Part shown: positions 5,907 through 13,299 of the stretch, one piece after another
Layout: every line of letters starts with the position of its first letter
Position numbering within the stretch: position 1 is the first letter of the stretch
Origin: CAXXFQ01 sp963674475
Lineage (GTDB): Bacteria; Planctomycetota; Planctomycetia; Pirellulales; Thermoguttaceae
Assembly: GCA_963674475.2 (NCBI GenBank)
Contig: CAXXFQ010000023.1
Span: 1-17,717 of the forward strand
Direction: 5' to 3'
DNA length: 17,717 bases
Translations under genes and position numbers: made by a program
The notes under the pieces: model-generated
What the model saw: only the letters and a program-made list of their open reading frames with translations
Database searches by the model: none
Told to the model about the DNA's origin: nothing

Positions 5907-8126
5907 TTATCGCACTAACGTCATCTTCCGCGACACGATTTTTCCGCCCGCGCAAAGTCCGGCGATATAGACCCCGGAGGACGCCGGACGTCCCGAGTCG
6001 TCGAGGCCGTCCCATGCAAAAGCGTGTTCTCCAGCCGCGAGGCACCCGGAAACGAGTCTCCGCACGCGCTGTCCGGCGCTGTTGTATATGGTAAGTTCGA
6101 CCCGCCCGGGATCGGTAAGCGAGAAGCAGATGACCGTCGAAGGATTGAAGGGGTTGGGGCTGATATACCGGATTGTCATACCAGCAGGCCCTGTTCGCTG
6201 TGACTCAACTGATACGACAGAGCGGTCGAAAACGGAGAAACCGTGCCTCGAACAGAAAAAGACGGAATTGTCATGATCAACGTAGATTATCGATATGATC
6301 CTGTCAGGCAGACCGTCGGCTGTTGAGTACCTCTTCCAGGTGGCACCGTCGAACGAGGCGGCCCCGTTGTCAGTTCCAATCCAGACCGTATTGCCGTTGT
6401 CTACCGCGACCGTATTGATACGCTCATCGGGCAGACCATCCTCAACATGATACGATACCCACGTTCCGCCATCGAAGCGTGAAGCGCCCTCACGCGTTCC
6501 GGCCCAGATCGTACCGTCGGGAGCAGCGGCAACCGAAAGAACATCATAATGCGCGATACCATCCTCCGGGTGCCATGTTTTCCATGAGGAACCATCGAAA
6601 CAGGAAACGCCGCCGGTTACGGGATCTTTCAGCGCATCCGCCGATTTATAGAGCACTACTTCGGAAGCCGATTTCCCCGCCACCCAGATATTCCCTTCTT
6701 TGTCGACAGCAATATCCTGAATCCAGTCGCCGAAAAGACCGTCTCCGATGGTGTAGGTTGTGCATTCCGTTCCATCATACCTGACCACGCCATACCCGCG
6801 ATAGGTGGTCATGACATCGCTCCACGAGGTAAACCAGATATTCCCGGATAGATCCGCGACAAGCGCTCTGATATTGTATCCTCCACCGAACTCCTCGCTC
6901 GACAGGGAAACATAGCCCCCGTCCACGGTGTTGTAAGCAAACAGGCCATTATTCACGGCAAACCAAATGTTTCCCCGTGTATCGAACGCAGTACAGTCCG
7001 CCCTGACCGGATAATCCTCCGTATCGCCCGGCACGTAAAACATTCCCGCATCTTCTTTCATATATTCAATCACTCCATGGGGAGACGAAAGCAGGACGCT
7101 GTTTCCCGGCCCGGATGAGGCTGAATAAATAATATTGCCCGTATCATCGGGAAGCTGATATATCGATGTCCCGTCTTCATTCACCTTCATCACCGATCCC
7201 CTGCCGTGATACCACGACAGTGAGGATCCTACCCATACATTCCCCGAATCATCGACGGTAATGGCGGAGGCGTTATCCATCGGCATCTTCACCCATTCCA
7301 CGAATCCGCCCTCATGTTTCCACACCGTCTCGCCCTGGGTGAACCATGCGGTATTGTCATATCCTATTGTAATATCCGAGTGGACTATCGATGACGGAAT
7401 ATCCTCCTGCAGATACGTTGTCCAGGAAATGCCGTCATAATAATGGAGGTGACGATCCATCGCAATCCAGACATCGCCGGAGGGGGCGATTGCAATTGTT
7501 CTGACCTGGGTTTCACCCAACGTGTCGGTCATCAGTTCGAACGATTCGCCGTCGTACCTGTAAACGCCGAACATACCGAACCAGACATCCCCGTTGGGTG
7601 CGACAGCCATATCCGTAATCCAGCGCGTCGGGAGATCGTCGGGCCATGTCAGTACATCCCATGATCCTCCGGCGAAACGGGACAATCCGCCGTCTTTTGT
7701 GGAGCACCACACAACTCCGTCAGACGCGATGCCCACATTGTTGACATAATCGTCGAAGAGCCCGTCCTCTTCGGTAAACGTCTCCCATGTCTCGCCGTCA
7801 TACCGCGCGGCCCCGTAATCCGTCCCGCACCAGACAGTGCCGTCCGGGGCCGTCTCGATGCAGTTGATGCCGTTTGTCGGAAGGCCGTCGAGCGTTGTGT
7901 ATTTTGTGAAACTCATGTCGCTGGTGTCCCAGCGGACAACGCCTCCGGTGGTCGCGCACCAGAGAAGATCACCGTACGAAGCCATGTCCACGATATCATT
8001 CCCGTTGGTATACATGCGCCATGTGTCGGCGAATGCAGGACTTAAAAGAAACGATATCGTAAAAGCAGAAATCAGGCACGTACGAAAAACGACGTTCCTT
8101 ATTCGAAGTGGAAACATACTGTTCAT
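5907..8126 (-). CDS. Secreted beta-propeller protein with C-terminal sorting-type domain
   Basis: 739 residues. An N-terminal signal peptide (hydrophobic about 11-31) with likely cleavage after AFA at 33 leads to roughly 14 repeats of about 40 residues. Their pattern is V-W-x-G-T-x-x-G-x-x-x-[FY]-D-G-x-x-W, then DGLP, as in two-component-regulator propellers (Reg_prop) found in hybrid two-component sensors and in secreted proteins. Here no transmembrane helix or kinase follows. The last 85 residues start at NPFNPST (658-664) and contain LTIYNSAGQRVR, WDGLDDSG and SGVYIA, resembling the FlgD-Ig/type IX secretion C-terminal domain. It starts 29 bases after AGE paralogue B, so the two are likely cotranscribed. 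A surface or periplasmic ligand-binding role is inferred; no catalytic motif was recognised. Confidence 0.8.
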   Translation of the reverse strand: MNSMFPLRIRNVVFRTCLISAFTISFLLSPAFADTWRMYTNGNDIVDMASYGDLLWCATTGGVVRWDTSDMSFTKYTTLDGLPTNGINCIETAPDGTVWCGTDYGAARYDGETWETFTEEDGLFDDYVNNVGIASDGVVWCSTKDGGLSRFAGGSWDVLTWPDDLPTRWITDMAVAPNGDVWFGMFGVYRYDGESFELMTDTLGETQVRTIAIAPSGDVWIAMDRHLHYYDGISWTTYLQEDIPSSIVHSDITIGYDNTAWFTQGETVWKHEGGFVEWVKMPMDNASAITVDDSGNVWVGSSLSWYHGRGSVMKVNEDGTSIYQLPDDTGNIIYSASSGPGNSVLLSSPHGVIEYMKEDAGMFYVPGDTEDYPVRADCTAFDTRGNIWFAVNNGLFAYNTVDGGYVSLSSEEFGGGYNIRALVADLSGNIWFTSWSDVMTTYRGYGVVRYDGTECTTYTIGDGLFGDWIQDIAVDKEGNIWVAGKSASEVVLYKSADALKDPVTGGVSCFDGSSWKTWHPEDGIAHYDVLSVAAAPDGTIWAGTREGASRFDGGTWVSYHVEDGLPDERINTVAVDNGNTVWIGTDNGAASFDGATWKRYSTADGLPDRIISIIYVDHDNSVFFCSRHGFSVFDRSVVSVESQRTGPAGMTIRYISPNPFNPSTVICFSLTDPGRVELTIYNSAGQRVRRLVSGCLAAGEHAFAWDGLDDSGRPASSGVYIAGLCAGGKIVSRKMTLVR

Positions 8127-8155
8127 CAGAGACTACCGTCTATTCCCCGTACCCG

Positions 8156-9493
8156 TCAGGCGAACACATCTGACACCGTGCCTCTCCGTTCTATCATCCG
8201 GTCGAGCGCCAGGAGATTGAGCATGAGGTGACGCGGGTGATGGAAGTTCCCCACACGGGTGTAGCGTTCGACAAACGTCACCTTCCGGTCGGCGGCGAGG
8301 TTCCAGATCGGGTAGCCGTAGGGCTTGAGCGGGTAGTTGCCGAGCACGTAGGCGTACATCCCGCCGTACAGGTCGATCGCCCATTTCTCGCCCATGTGCT
8401 CCGCCGCCGCGAGCGCGCCGATGAGCACTTCCTCCTGCGCCCAGAGCACCTTGTTGAGCGTGAAGGCGTTCTCGTTCACGTTCCTCAGGGAATGGAACAC
8501 GCCGCCGTAGACATCGTCACGGAAAACCTCCACGTGACGGCGGAACCATTCCGCGGCGGTATAGAACAATTCCTTGTCCCGGCGTCGCACGGCCTCGTAC
8601 ATGAGCATCCACAGCGTTTCGATGGCGTGGGCGGTGACATGCTGATCGACGGGGGCCGGGGCGCGGGACATGTCGTGTTTGACGATCTCGTTGAGGAGGT
8701 CGAATTCCGGATTGAGGTGATACGACCGGATCGCCTCTATGCAGCGGTCGTTCACCGCCTTCACCGAAGGATCGCCGGACTGCTCCAGCATCTGCGATGT
8801 CAGCCTGATAAGGACCATCCAGACGCCGAGCACGCGCGCGCCGGGAATCAGGGGAGCATCTTTTCCGAGGCTGCTGCGCGCCGCCTCGGGGCAGTAGTCG
8901 CCGCGGTCGTAAAAGTCGACGAAATCGAGGAGGATTTCCTTTGCCCGTGCGAAATGCCGTTCCTCGCCGGATGCTTTCGCGAATTGCGTAAGCCCGTTGG
9001 CGATGAACAGGTTGCCGTAGCCGCGCAGGTCGGGTTCGCCGATCGGTTTTCCCTCGCGGGAGAAGCTTTCGGGCCAGATTGCGCCGCGCCCCGGATCGTT
9101 TTTCATGACGAAGTCGACCGATTTACGCGCGATGTCGAGATGTTTTTGATCGCGACCGAAATTATTGTACAGGAACGAATAGACCCAGATGCCACGCCCC
9201 TCGTACCAGCCGCGCTTGTTCTGCGTGACATTGGTGCCGTCGCGGAGAGTATCGCACATGAAGCCGCCGTACTCGTGGTCGACCACGTGCTGTTCGAGGA
9301 ACGGCAGGAAATCGTCGAAGAGCCAGTAACGGTGTTCCTCGCGGAGTTCCCCGAGGGTTTTTCCGGCGAGACGACTGTTGTCGGTCGCCTGTGCGGCTTG
9401 CGTCCGTTGGGCCGTTTTATCATTGCCGCATCCCGCAAGTCCGGCCGGGAATGCGGTCGCGGTGGCTGATGTCATGAATGCTCGACGTTTCAT
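8156..9493 (-). CDS. Tat-type AGE-family lipoprotein (paralogue B)
   Basis: 445 residues, colinear with paralogues A and C. The start at 9493 opens MKRRAFMTSA, a twin-arginine motif, and a canonical lipobox LAGC with Cys22; the ribosome site is weak (GGAA). Family residues are Arg100 (WYEGRGIW), His289 and Glu292 (AHAIETLWML), WAQEE at 351-355 and His418 (NFHHPR), so the active-site set is complete. Stretches around 135-160 and 195-225 differ most from A and C and may shape the substrate pocket. The predicted mature protein would be a membrane-anchored sugar 2-epimerase or isomerase at the envelope, exported folded. It lies 101 bases after paralogue C, across a hairpin, and 29 bases before the propeller gene. 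Substrate cannot be told from sequence. Confidence 0.77.
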   Translation of the reverse strand: MKRRAFMTSATATAFPAGLAGCGNDKTAQRTQAAQATDNSRLAGKTLGELREEHRYWLFDDFLPFLEQHVVDHEYGGFMCDTLRDGTNVTQNKRGWYEGRGIWVYSFLYNNFGRDQKHLDIARKSVDFVMKNDPGRGAIWPESFSREGKPIGEPDLRGYGNLFIANGLTQFAKASGEERHFARAKEILLDFVDFYDRGDYCPEAARSSLGKDAPLIPGARVLGVWMVLIRLTSQMLEQSGDPSVKAVNDRCIEAIRSYHLNPEFDLLNEIVKHDMSRAPAPVDQHVTAHAIETLWMLMYEAVRRRDKELFYTAAEWFRRHVEVFRDDVYGGVFHSLRNVNENAFTLNKVLWAQEEVLIGALAAAEHMGEKWAIDLYGGMYAYVLGNYPLKPYGYPIWNLAADRKVTFVERYTRVGNFHHPRHLMLNLLALDRMIERRGTVSDVFA

Positions 9494-9537
9494 GGTTATT
9501 TCCGGTATGGGTTTCAGTGTTATTATGTTTATCGAAA

Positions 9538-9576
9538 GGATATCTCACATCCCTTCTCCGGGGATATGCGACATCC
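9538..9576 (-). terminator. Long intercistronic RNA hairpin between AGE paralogues C and B
   Basis: On the minus strand GGATGTCGCATATCCC (9576-9561), a 7-base loop, then GGGATGTGAGATATCC (9553-9538) pair at 15 of 16 positions including two G-U wobbles, with one G-A mismatch, followed by TTTCG. The wobbles pair only on the minus-strand transcript, which supports an RNA role. It begins 18 bases after the paralogue C stop. It may be a leaky terminator or a processing or stability element. Confidence 0.6.
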
Positions 9577-9594
9577 GGAAACTGTCGCAACGGA

Positions 9595-10926
9595 TCATGC
9601 GAACAGACCCGACACGCGCCCGTCTCTCCTGATCATGCGTTCCAGGGACAGGAGGTTGAGCATGAGGTGGCGCGGGTGGTGGAAATTGCCGACCCTGCTC
9701 CGTTCCGGATCGAACGTCACTTTTCTGTCGGCCCCGATAATCCACAGGGGAAAACCGTATTGTTTCTGCGGGAATTTGTCCTGCACGTAGGTGAACATGC
9801 GCGAGAACCATTCCTTCGCCCAGGGATCGCCGGTGTGTTCGATCATGAAGAGCGTGCCGATGAGCACTTCCTCCTGGAGCCAGAGCACCTTATCCGTTTT
9901 CCATACGTTTTCGTCCACGTTGTCGAGGCAACGGAACGCGCCGTCGTAAACGTCGTCCCACGATACCTCCACGTGTCGCCTGAACACGCGCGCGGCATCG
10001 TCGAAAAGCCCCCTGTTTCCGGTTCTGGCAGCCTCGTAGAGCACCATCCAGAGGGTTTCGATAGCGTGACCGGTATAGGAAAACTGGTCGAACGGCGGAT
10101 CGGCCCGTCTGAGATCGTGTTTGAGCACCTCGTTCATGAGCCCGTAGGCGGGATTCAGGTGATGGTTCATGATGGCGTCGACCGTACGGGCGGCGATAGC
10201 CTCGATGTCGGGATCGGACCTGAACTCCAGCATCTGGGTGGCGAGCCTGAGGATCACCATCCAGTGACCGAGGACGCGCGGCGGCTGCTCGTGCTTCGCC
10301 TCGGGCCCGTAATAAACCTCGTAAATGTAATCGTCGCTGTCGTACCGCCTGATGCACGAGATGAAGAGCTCCTTCGCGATGTCCCAGTACCGTTCGTTAC
10401 CCTCGGCCTTGGAATACTCGGCGAGACCGTTGGCGATGAACAGGTTGCAGTAGATGTCGCCGGGGCCACCGGAGGCAACTCCTTCCTTCGTGTACGATTT
10501 CTCCCAGAACGAATCGTCCGCGGGACGGTGTTTCATGATGAAGTCGACCGATTTGCGCGCAACCTCCAGGTGCTTGGGATCGGGATCGATCTTGTTGTAG
10601 AGGTACGAATATACCCAGATGCCGCGCCCCTCGTACCATGCCCCTTTGCCGGTCGATACGTTCGTACCGTCGGGTTTCGTGTTGCACATGAAGCCGCCGT
10701 ACTCGTGGTCGATCACATGCCTGTCGAGAAAAGGCAGGAAGTCGTCGAAAAGATCCAGGAAATACCGCTCGCGCAGTTCCCCGAGGGTCAGACCGCCGAG
10801 CGTACCGCTGTCGGTGACCGATCCGGGGCCGTGATCCTTCTGGATCTTCTCCACACGGCACCCGGAAGCGCCGGTCAGCGCCACGGCCGTTCCCGCCGAG
10901 GATTTCAAAAAGTTTCGTCTATCCAT
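9595..10926 (-). CDS. Tat-type AGE-family lipoprotein (paralogue C)
   Basis: 443 residues. The N-terminus MDRRNFLKSS is a textbook twin-arginine motif (RRxFLK), followed by a short hydrophobic stretch and the lipobox ASGC with Cys23. Conserved AGE residues are Arg101 (WYEGRGIW), His287 and Glu290 (GHAIETLWMV), WLQEE at 349-353 and His416 (NFHHPR). The C-terminal half is nearly the same in all three paralogues (VGNFHHPRHLMLNLL here), which indicates gene duplication within the locus. Of the three paralogues it is transcribed first. GGGGGCGG lies about 3 bases before the ATG. Role inferred as an envelope-anchored sugar epimerase/isomerase, substrate unknown; a non-catalytic sugar-binding role is less likely given the intact motifs. 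Confidence 0.77.
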   Translation of the reverse strand: MDRRNFLKSSAGTAVALTGASGCRVEKIQKDHGPGSVTDSGTLGGLTLGELRERYFLDLFDDFLPFLDRHVIDHEYGGFMCNTKPDGTNVSTGKGAWYEGRGIWVYSYLYNKIDPDPKHLEVARKSVDFIMKHRPADDSFWEKSYTKEGVASGGPGDIYCNLFIANGLAEYSKAEGNERYWDIAKELFISCIRRYDSDDYIYEVYYGPEAKHEQPPRVLGHWMVILRLATQMLEFRSDPDIEAIAARTVDAIMNHHLNPAYGLMNEVLKHDLRRADPPFDQFSYTGHAIETLWMVLYEAARTGNRGLFDDAARVFRRHVEVSWDDVYDGAFRCLDNVDENVWKTDKVLWLQEEVLIGTLFMIEHTGDPWAKEWFSRMFTYVQDKFPQKQYGFPLWIIGADRKVTFDPERSRVGNFHHPRHLMLNLLSLERMIRRDGRVSGLFA

Positions 10927-10957
10927 AACCGCCCCCGTCTGAAAAAGTGTCAGTATG

Positions 10958-10983
10958 TCATTGCCGAAGATTGATCATTGCCG
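10958..10983 (-). repeat. 9-bp direct repeat upstream of paralogue C, possible operator
   Basis: TCATTGCCG occurs at 10958-10966 and 10975-10983, 17 bases start to start, 32-57 bases upstream of the paralogue C start. Part of the first copy plus flank also contains the palindrome TGATCA (10972-10977) between the copies. This may be a regulator site for the AGE cluster. Evidence is repetition and position only. Confidence 0.3.
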
Positions 10984-11037
10984 CCCGGTTGCATGGAGAC
11001 AAAGCGGTCTGTTGGTTTCCATAGCCGTTATCCGCGA

Positions 11038-11295
11038 TCACTCGGGCTCGTCCTCCTCATCGCAATTGTCCCCGTCCGTTACCGGTCCCGTTCCCCTTGA
11101 CAGCGCCGTTTCGATCAGGGCCTCAGTCCGCTTTTTCAGGGAAGTGACATCGTTTTCCATTTCCCTGAGCTGATCGATGAGGTCCTTGAACTCGTCGTCG
11201 GTGAGGCGTTTCTGGAAACGCGGGCACTGGACGATTTTCACCGAATCTTCCTGTTTGCAGTGGTGAATGCAGCGTGAACAAAGCTGGTGGACCAT
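11038..11295 (-). CDS. Small Cys-rich coiled-coil protein of unknown function
   Basis: 85 residues. The ATG at 11295 has GGAG 6 bases upstream. The N-terminus has cysteines 6, 9 and 13 with His11 and His12 (QLCSRCIHHC) and a fourth Cys at 24 (VQCPRF), which could bind a zinc ion. Residues about 31-66 (DDEFKDLIDQLREMENDV and onward) have the heptad look of a coiled coil, and the C-terminus is acidic (DEEDEPE). No signal peptide or membrane segment, so probably cytosolic. It precedes the AGE paralogues by 111 bases on the same strand and could be the first gene of that unit or independent. I do not recognise the family; a metal-dependent regulatory or adaptor role is only a guess. Confidence 0.6.
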   Translation of the reverse strand: MVHQLCSRCIHHCKQEDSVKIVQCPRFQKRLTDDEFKDLIDQLREMENDVTSLKKRTEALIETALSRGTGPVTDGDNCDEEDEPE

Positions 11296-11560
11296 GACCC
11301 GCTCCGTGACCGGCGTGGATGAATGTCAAAATCGCGTTTAGCTTCAATAATATAGCGTATTTGTCGGGGAAAAAAGGAAAAAGTGGATTTATATGGTTTC
11401 CGGGGGCCGGAGAACGAAATCCCGGTCGGAAAATGAATGCCGTTCGGGAAGGCTCCGTCCCTGACTATACGGGAAACAGGAATTGTTTGCTTCATGGCTG
11501 CGGAATATCTATATTTTTCAAGCTTATCCTGAACACCCATTGAACCGGATCAGACATCAC

Positions 11561-12286
11561 ATGGATCATCCCGACGTTACACTCGTCACCTACTCGACAA
11601 ACGCTGAAAAGCTTATATGCGCCGCCGCGAAACTCTGCTATGCCTCGGATTCGTCCACCGTTTTCAGCCATGACGACGCCGAGGTGCGTCTATTTCTCAC
11701 CCGCCTCAGGAAAATGGGGCATCTGAGCCCGTTCGAACATGCGTCCTACACGTTCCTCCTGGAGGGAGTGTCACGAGCACTTACCCACCAGCTTGTGCGT
11801 CACCGAATCGCCTCCTACTCTCAGCGCAGCCAGCGTTATGTCACCCACGATACGTTCGACTACATCGTCCCGCCGAGCTTCACCGGCACGATGGTGGCGA
11901 CCGACGAAGGTTATGTCGAGGCGACTGAATACTACCGCTCGTTCATGGAACATGCCGCCGAAGTGTACCAGAAGCTCCGTGACTCCCTCGGCGGCGGCGG
12001 GGAAGCAGCGAACGAGGACGCCCGCTACGTGCTCCCGAACGCCACCGAAACCAAGATCATGGTGTCCATGAATGCCCGCGAGCTGTTCCACTTTTTCAAC
12101 GAGCGTCTCTGCATACGTGCCCAGTGGGAGATCAGGAGAGCCGCCGGCGAAATGCTCCGGCTGGTGAAAGAGGCCACGCCGGTCATTTTCGAGGGTGTCG
12201 GACCAAAGTGCGTCATGCTCGGGCGCTGCCCCGAAGGTAAAATGTCCTGCGGGCGTTTCGAGGAAATGAAAGCGACATATATGTGA
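11561..12286 (+). CDS. thyX: Flavin-dependent thymidylate synthase
   Basis: 241 residues. The ThyX signature RHRx7S is present as RHRIASYSQRS (80-90), continuing QRY. Other family blocks are HLSPFEHASYTF (54-65), EDARYVLPNATETK (152-165, substrate-binding Arg155) and NARELFHFFNERLCIRAQWEIR (171-192). ThyX makes dTMP from dUMP using methylenetetrahydrofolate, FAD and NADPH and releases tetrahydrofolate rather than dihydrofolate. The C-terminal tail has Cys217, 223 and 230 (KCVMLGRC, MSCGR), a Cys-rich tail that I recall from other ThyX proteins. The ATG at 11561 places homology at once; the ribosome site is poor, and upstream in-frame ATGs add no conserved sequence. It is divergent from the Cys-rich small gene with 265 bases between and precedes a folate-dependent methyltransferase. 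Confidence 0.95.
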   Translation: MDHPDVTLVTYSTNAEKLICAAAKLCYASDSSTVFSHDDAEVRLFLTRLRKMGHLSPFEHASYTFLLEGVSRALTHQLVRHRIASYSQRSQRYVTHDTFDYIVPPSFTGTMVATDEGYVEATEYYRSFMEHAAEVYQKLRDSLGGGGEAANEDARYVLPNATETKIMVSMNARELFHFFNERLCIRAQWEIRRAAGEMLRLVKEATPVIFEGVGPKCVMLGRCPEGKMSCGRFEEMKATYM

Positions 12287-12436
12287 AACGTTTACGTGAG
12301 CAAAGCAACGGCATCATGCGGCTGAGTGGCCGGGAAAGAACGGAATCGGTGCTGTCTGAAAATCAGAACGCGACGAGGCCCGGAAAACCAAGGATACCAT
12401 CAAAAAAATAACCGGAAACCGAACAACGAGGTTCTC

Positions 12437-13237
12437 ATGTTTACTGTCATCGGCGAACGCATCAACATGACACGCAAATCAATACGTCAGAAGGTCTGGG
12501 ACCGCGACGAGGCGTTTATCAGGAACGAGGCCGCGCGGCAGGTGGCGGCGGGCGCAACCCATGTCGACCTCAACGCCGGCGGCGATCCCGCGAAGGAAGT
12601 GGATGATATGAAATGGCTGACGGGAGTTGTTTCGGACGAGATCGATGTCCCGCTCTCCTACGATTCGGCGAATCCCGACGCCATCCTTGCGGGCCTGGAA
12701 ATCTGCAACCGCCCCGGCACCATAGTCAACTCAATCACGATGGAAAAGACCCGTGTCGAAGGCATTATCCCTCTGGTGAAGGAATTCGGGGCGGGGGTGA
12801 TCTGCCTGACGATGAACGACGACGGTATGCCGGAAGATCTTGACGGCCGCACGAAAATCACCGACGATATCGCATCGCTCATGACGAGCGAGGGCATATC
12901 CCTCGACCGCGCATACTTCGACCATCTCGTCAGACCGGCTTCGACGAATCCCGGCCAGGCGCGTTTCATCCTCGACGCCATCCGCTACACGAAGACCACC
13001 TACCCGGACGCCCACATCGCACTCGGGCTCTCGAACATCTCTTTCGGTATCCCGAAGCGCAACAACTTCAACCGCGCCTTCCTCGCCATGCTTGTAGAGG
13101 CGGGGGCAGACGGCGCGATCGTCGACCCTTCGGAGCACGAGATGATGATCACGCTCTGTTCCGCACAGGCGGTTCTGGGCATCGACGAGTATTGCATGTG
13201 TTACCTGGAGAAGATGCGGGAACTGGGTATGGCGTAG
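12437..13237 (+). CDS. Methyltetrahydrofolate:corrinoid methyltransferase-type pterin-binding protein
   Basis: 266 residues, the length of the stand-alone MeTr (AcsE, about 262). It has the dihydropteroate-synthase-like TIM barrel. GERIN is at 6-10, VDLNAG at 43-48, YDSANP at 75-80 (Asp76), Asn98 in IVNSI and Asn200 in GLSNISFG; these correspond to the pterin-binding Asp/Asn set of AcsE and MetH. The reaction in the family is methyl transfer from methyl-tetrahydrofolate to a corrinoid protein. No corrinoid protein, acs/cdh gene or MetH partner lies in the window, so the acceptor is unknown. CGAGG lies about 5 bases before the ATG; a longer frame from 12326 encodes unconserved residues. It follows thyX by 150 bases and may be cotranscribed. 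Confidence 0.85.
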   Translation: MFTVIGERINMTRKSIRQKVWDRDEAFIRNEAARQVAAGATHVDLNAGGDPAKEVDDMKWLTGVVSDEIDVPLSYDSANPDAILAGLEICNRPGTIVNSITMEKTRVEGIIPLVKEFGAGVICLTMNDDGMPEDLDGRTKITDDIASLMTSEGISLDRAYFDHLVRPASTNPGQARFILDAIRYTKTTYPDAHIALGLSNISFGIPKRNNFNRAFLAMLVEAGADGAIVDPSEHEMMITLCSAQAVLGIDEYCMCYLEKMRELGMA

Positions 13238-13299
13238 GGAGATGGGTTGAGAGACAGGGGGGACATTGTGCTATCTTTCCGGCTTTCCGAAGAGAATTG

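Noticed and set aside
4411..5970. 519-codon open frame antisense to AGE paralogue A
   Set aside because: It mirrors the coding frame of A, has no ribosome site, and its translation is a biased Val/His/Glu/Arg string without domains. Similar antisense frames lie opposite paralogues B and C (8228-9469, 9478-10974), as expected from shared codon bias.
11296..11560. Small frames on both strands between the Cys-rich gene and thyX
   Set aside because: No ribosome sites or recognisable features; the stretch is best read as the divergent promoter region, though no strong hexamer pair was found.
12345..12375. tRNA-Phe-like anticodon loop (CTGAAAA)
   Set aside because: The flanking bases do not form a 5-bp anticodon stem, and no acceptor stem or T-loop was found.
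12300..12400. Cobalamin riboswitch in the methyltransferase leader
   Set aside because: GGGAA, GGTG and AAATC-like words occur, but the B12 box (GCCAGGAGACC-like) and the GCCACTG core are missing and the spacing is wrong.
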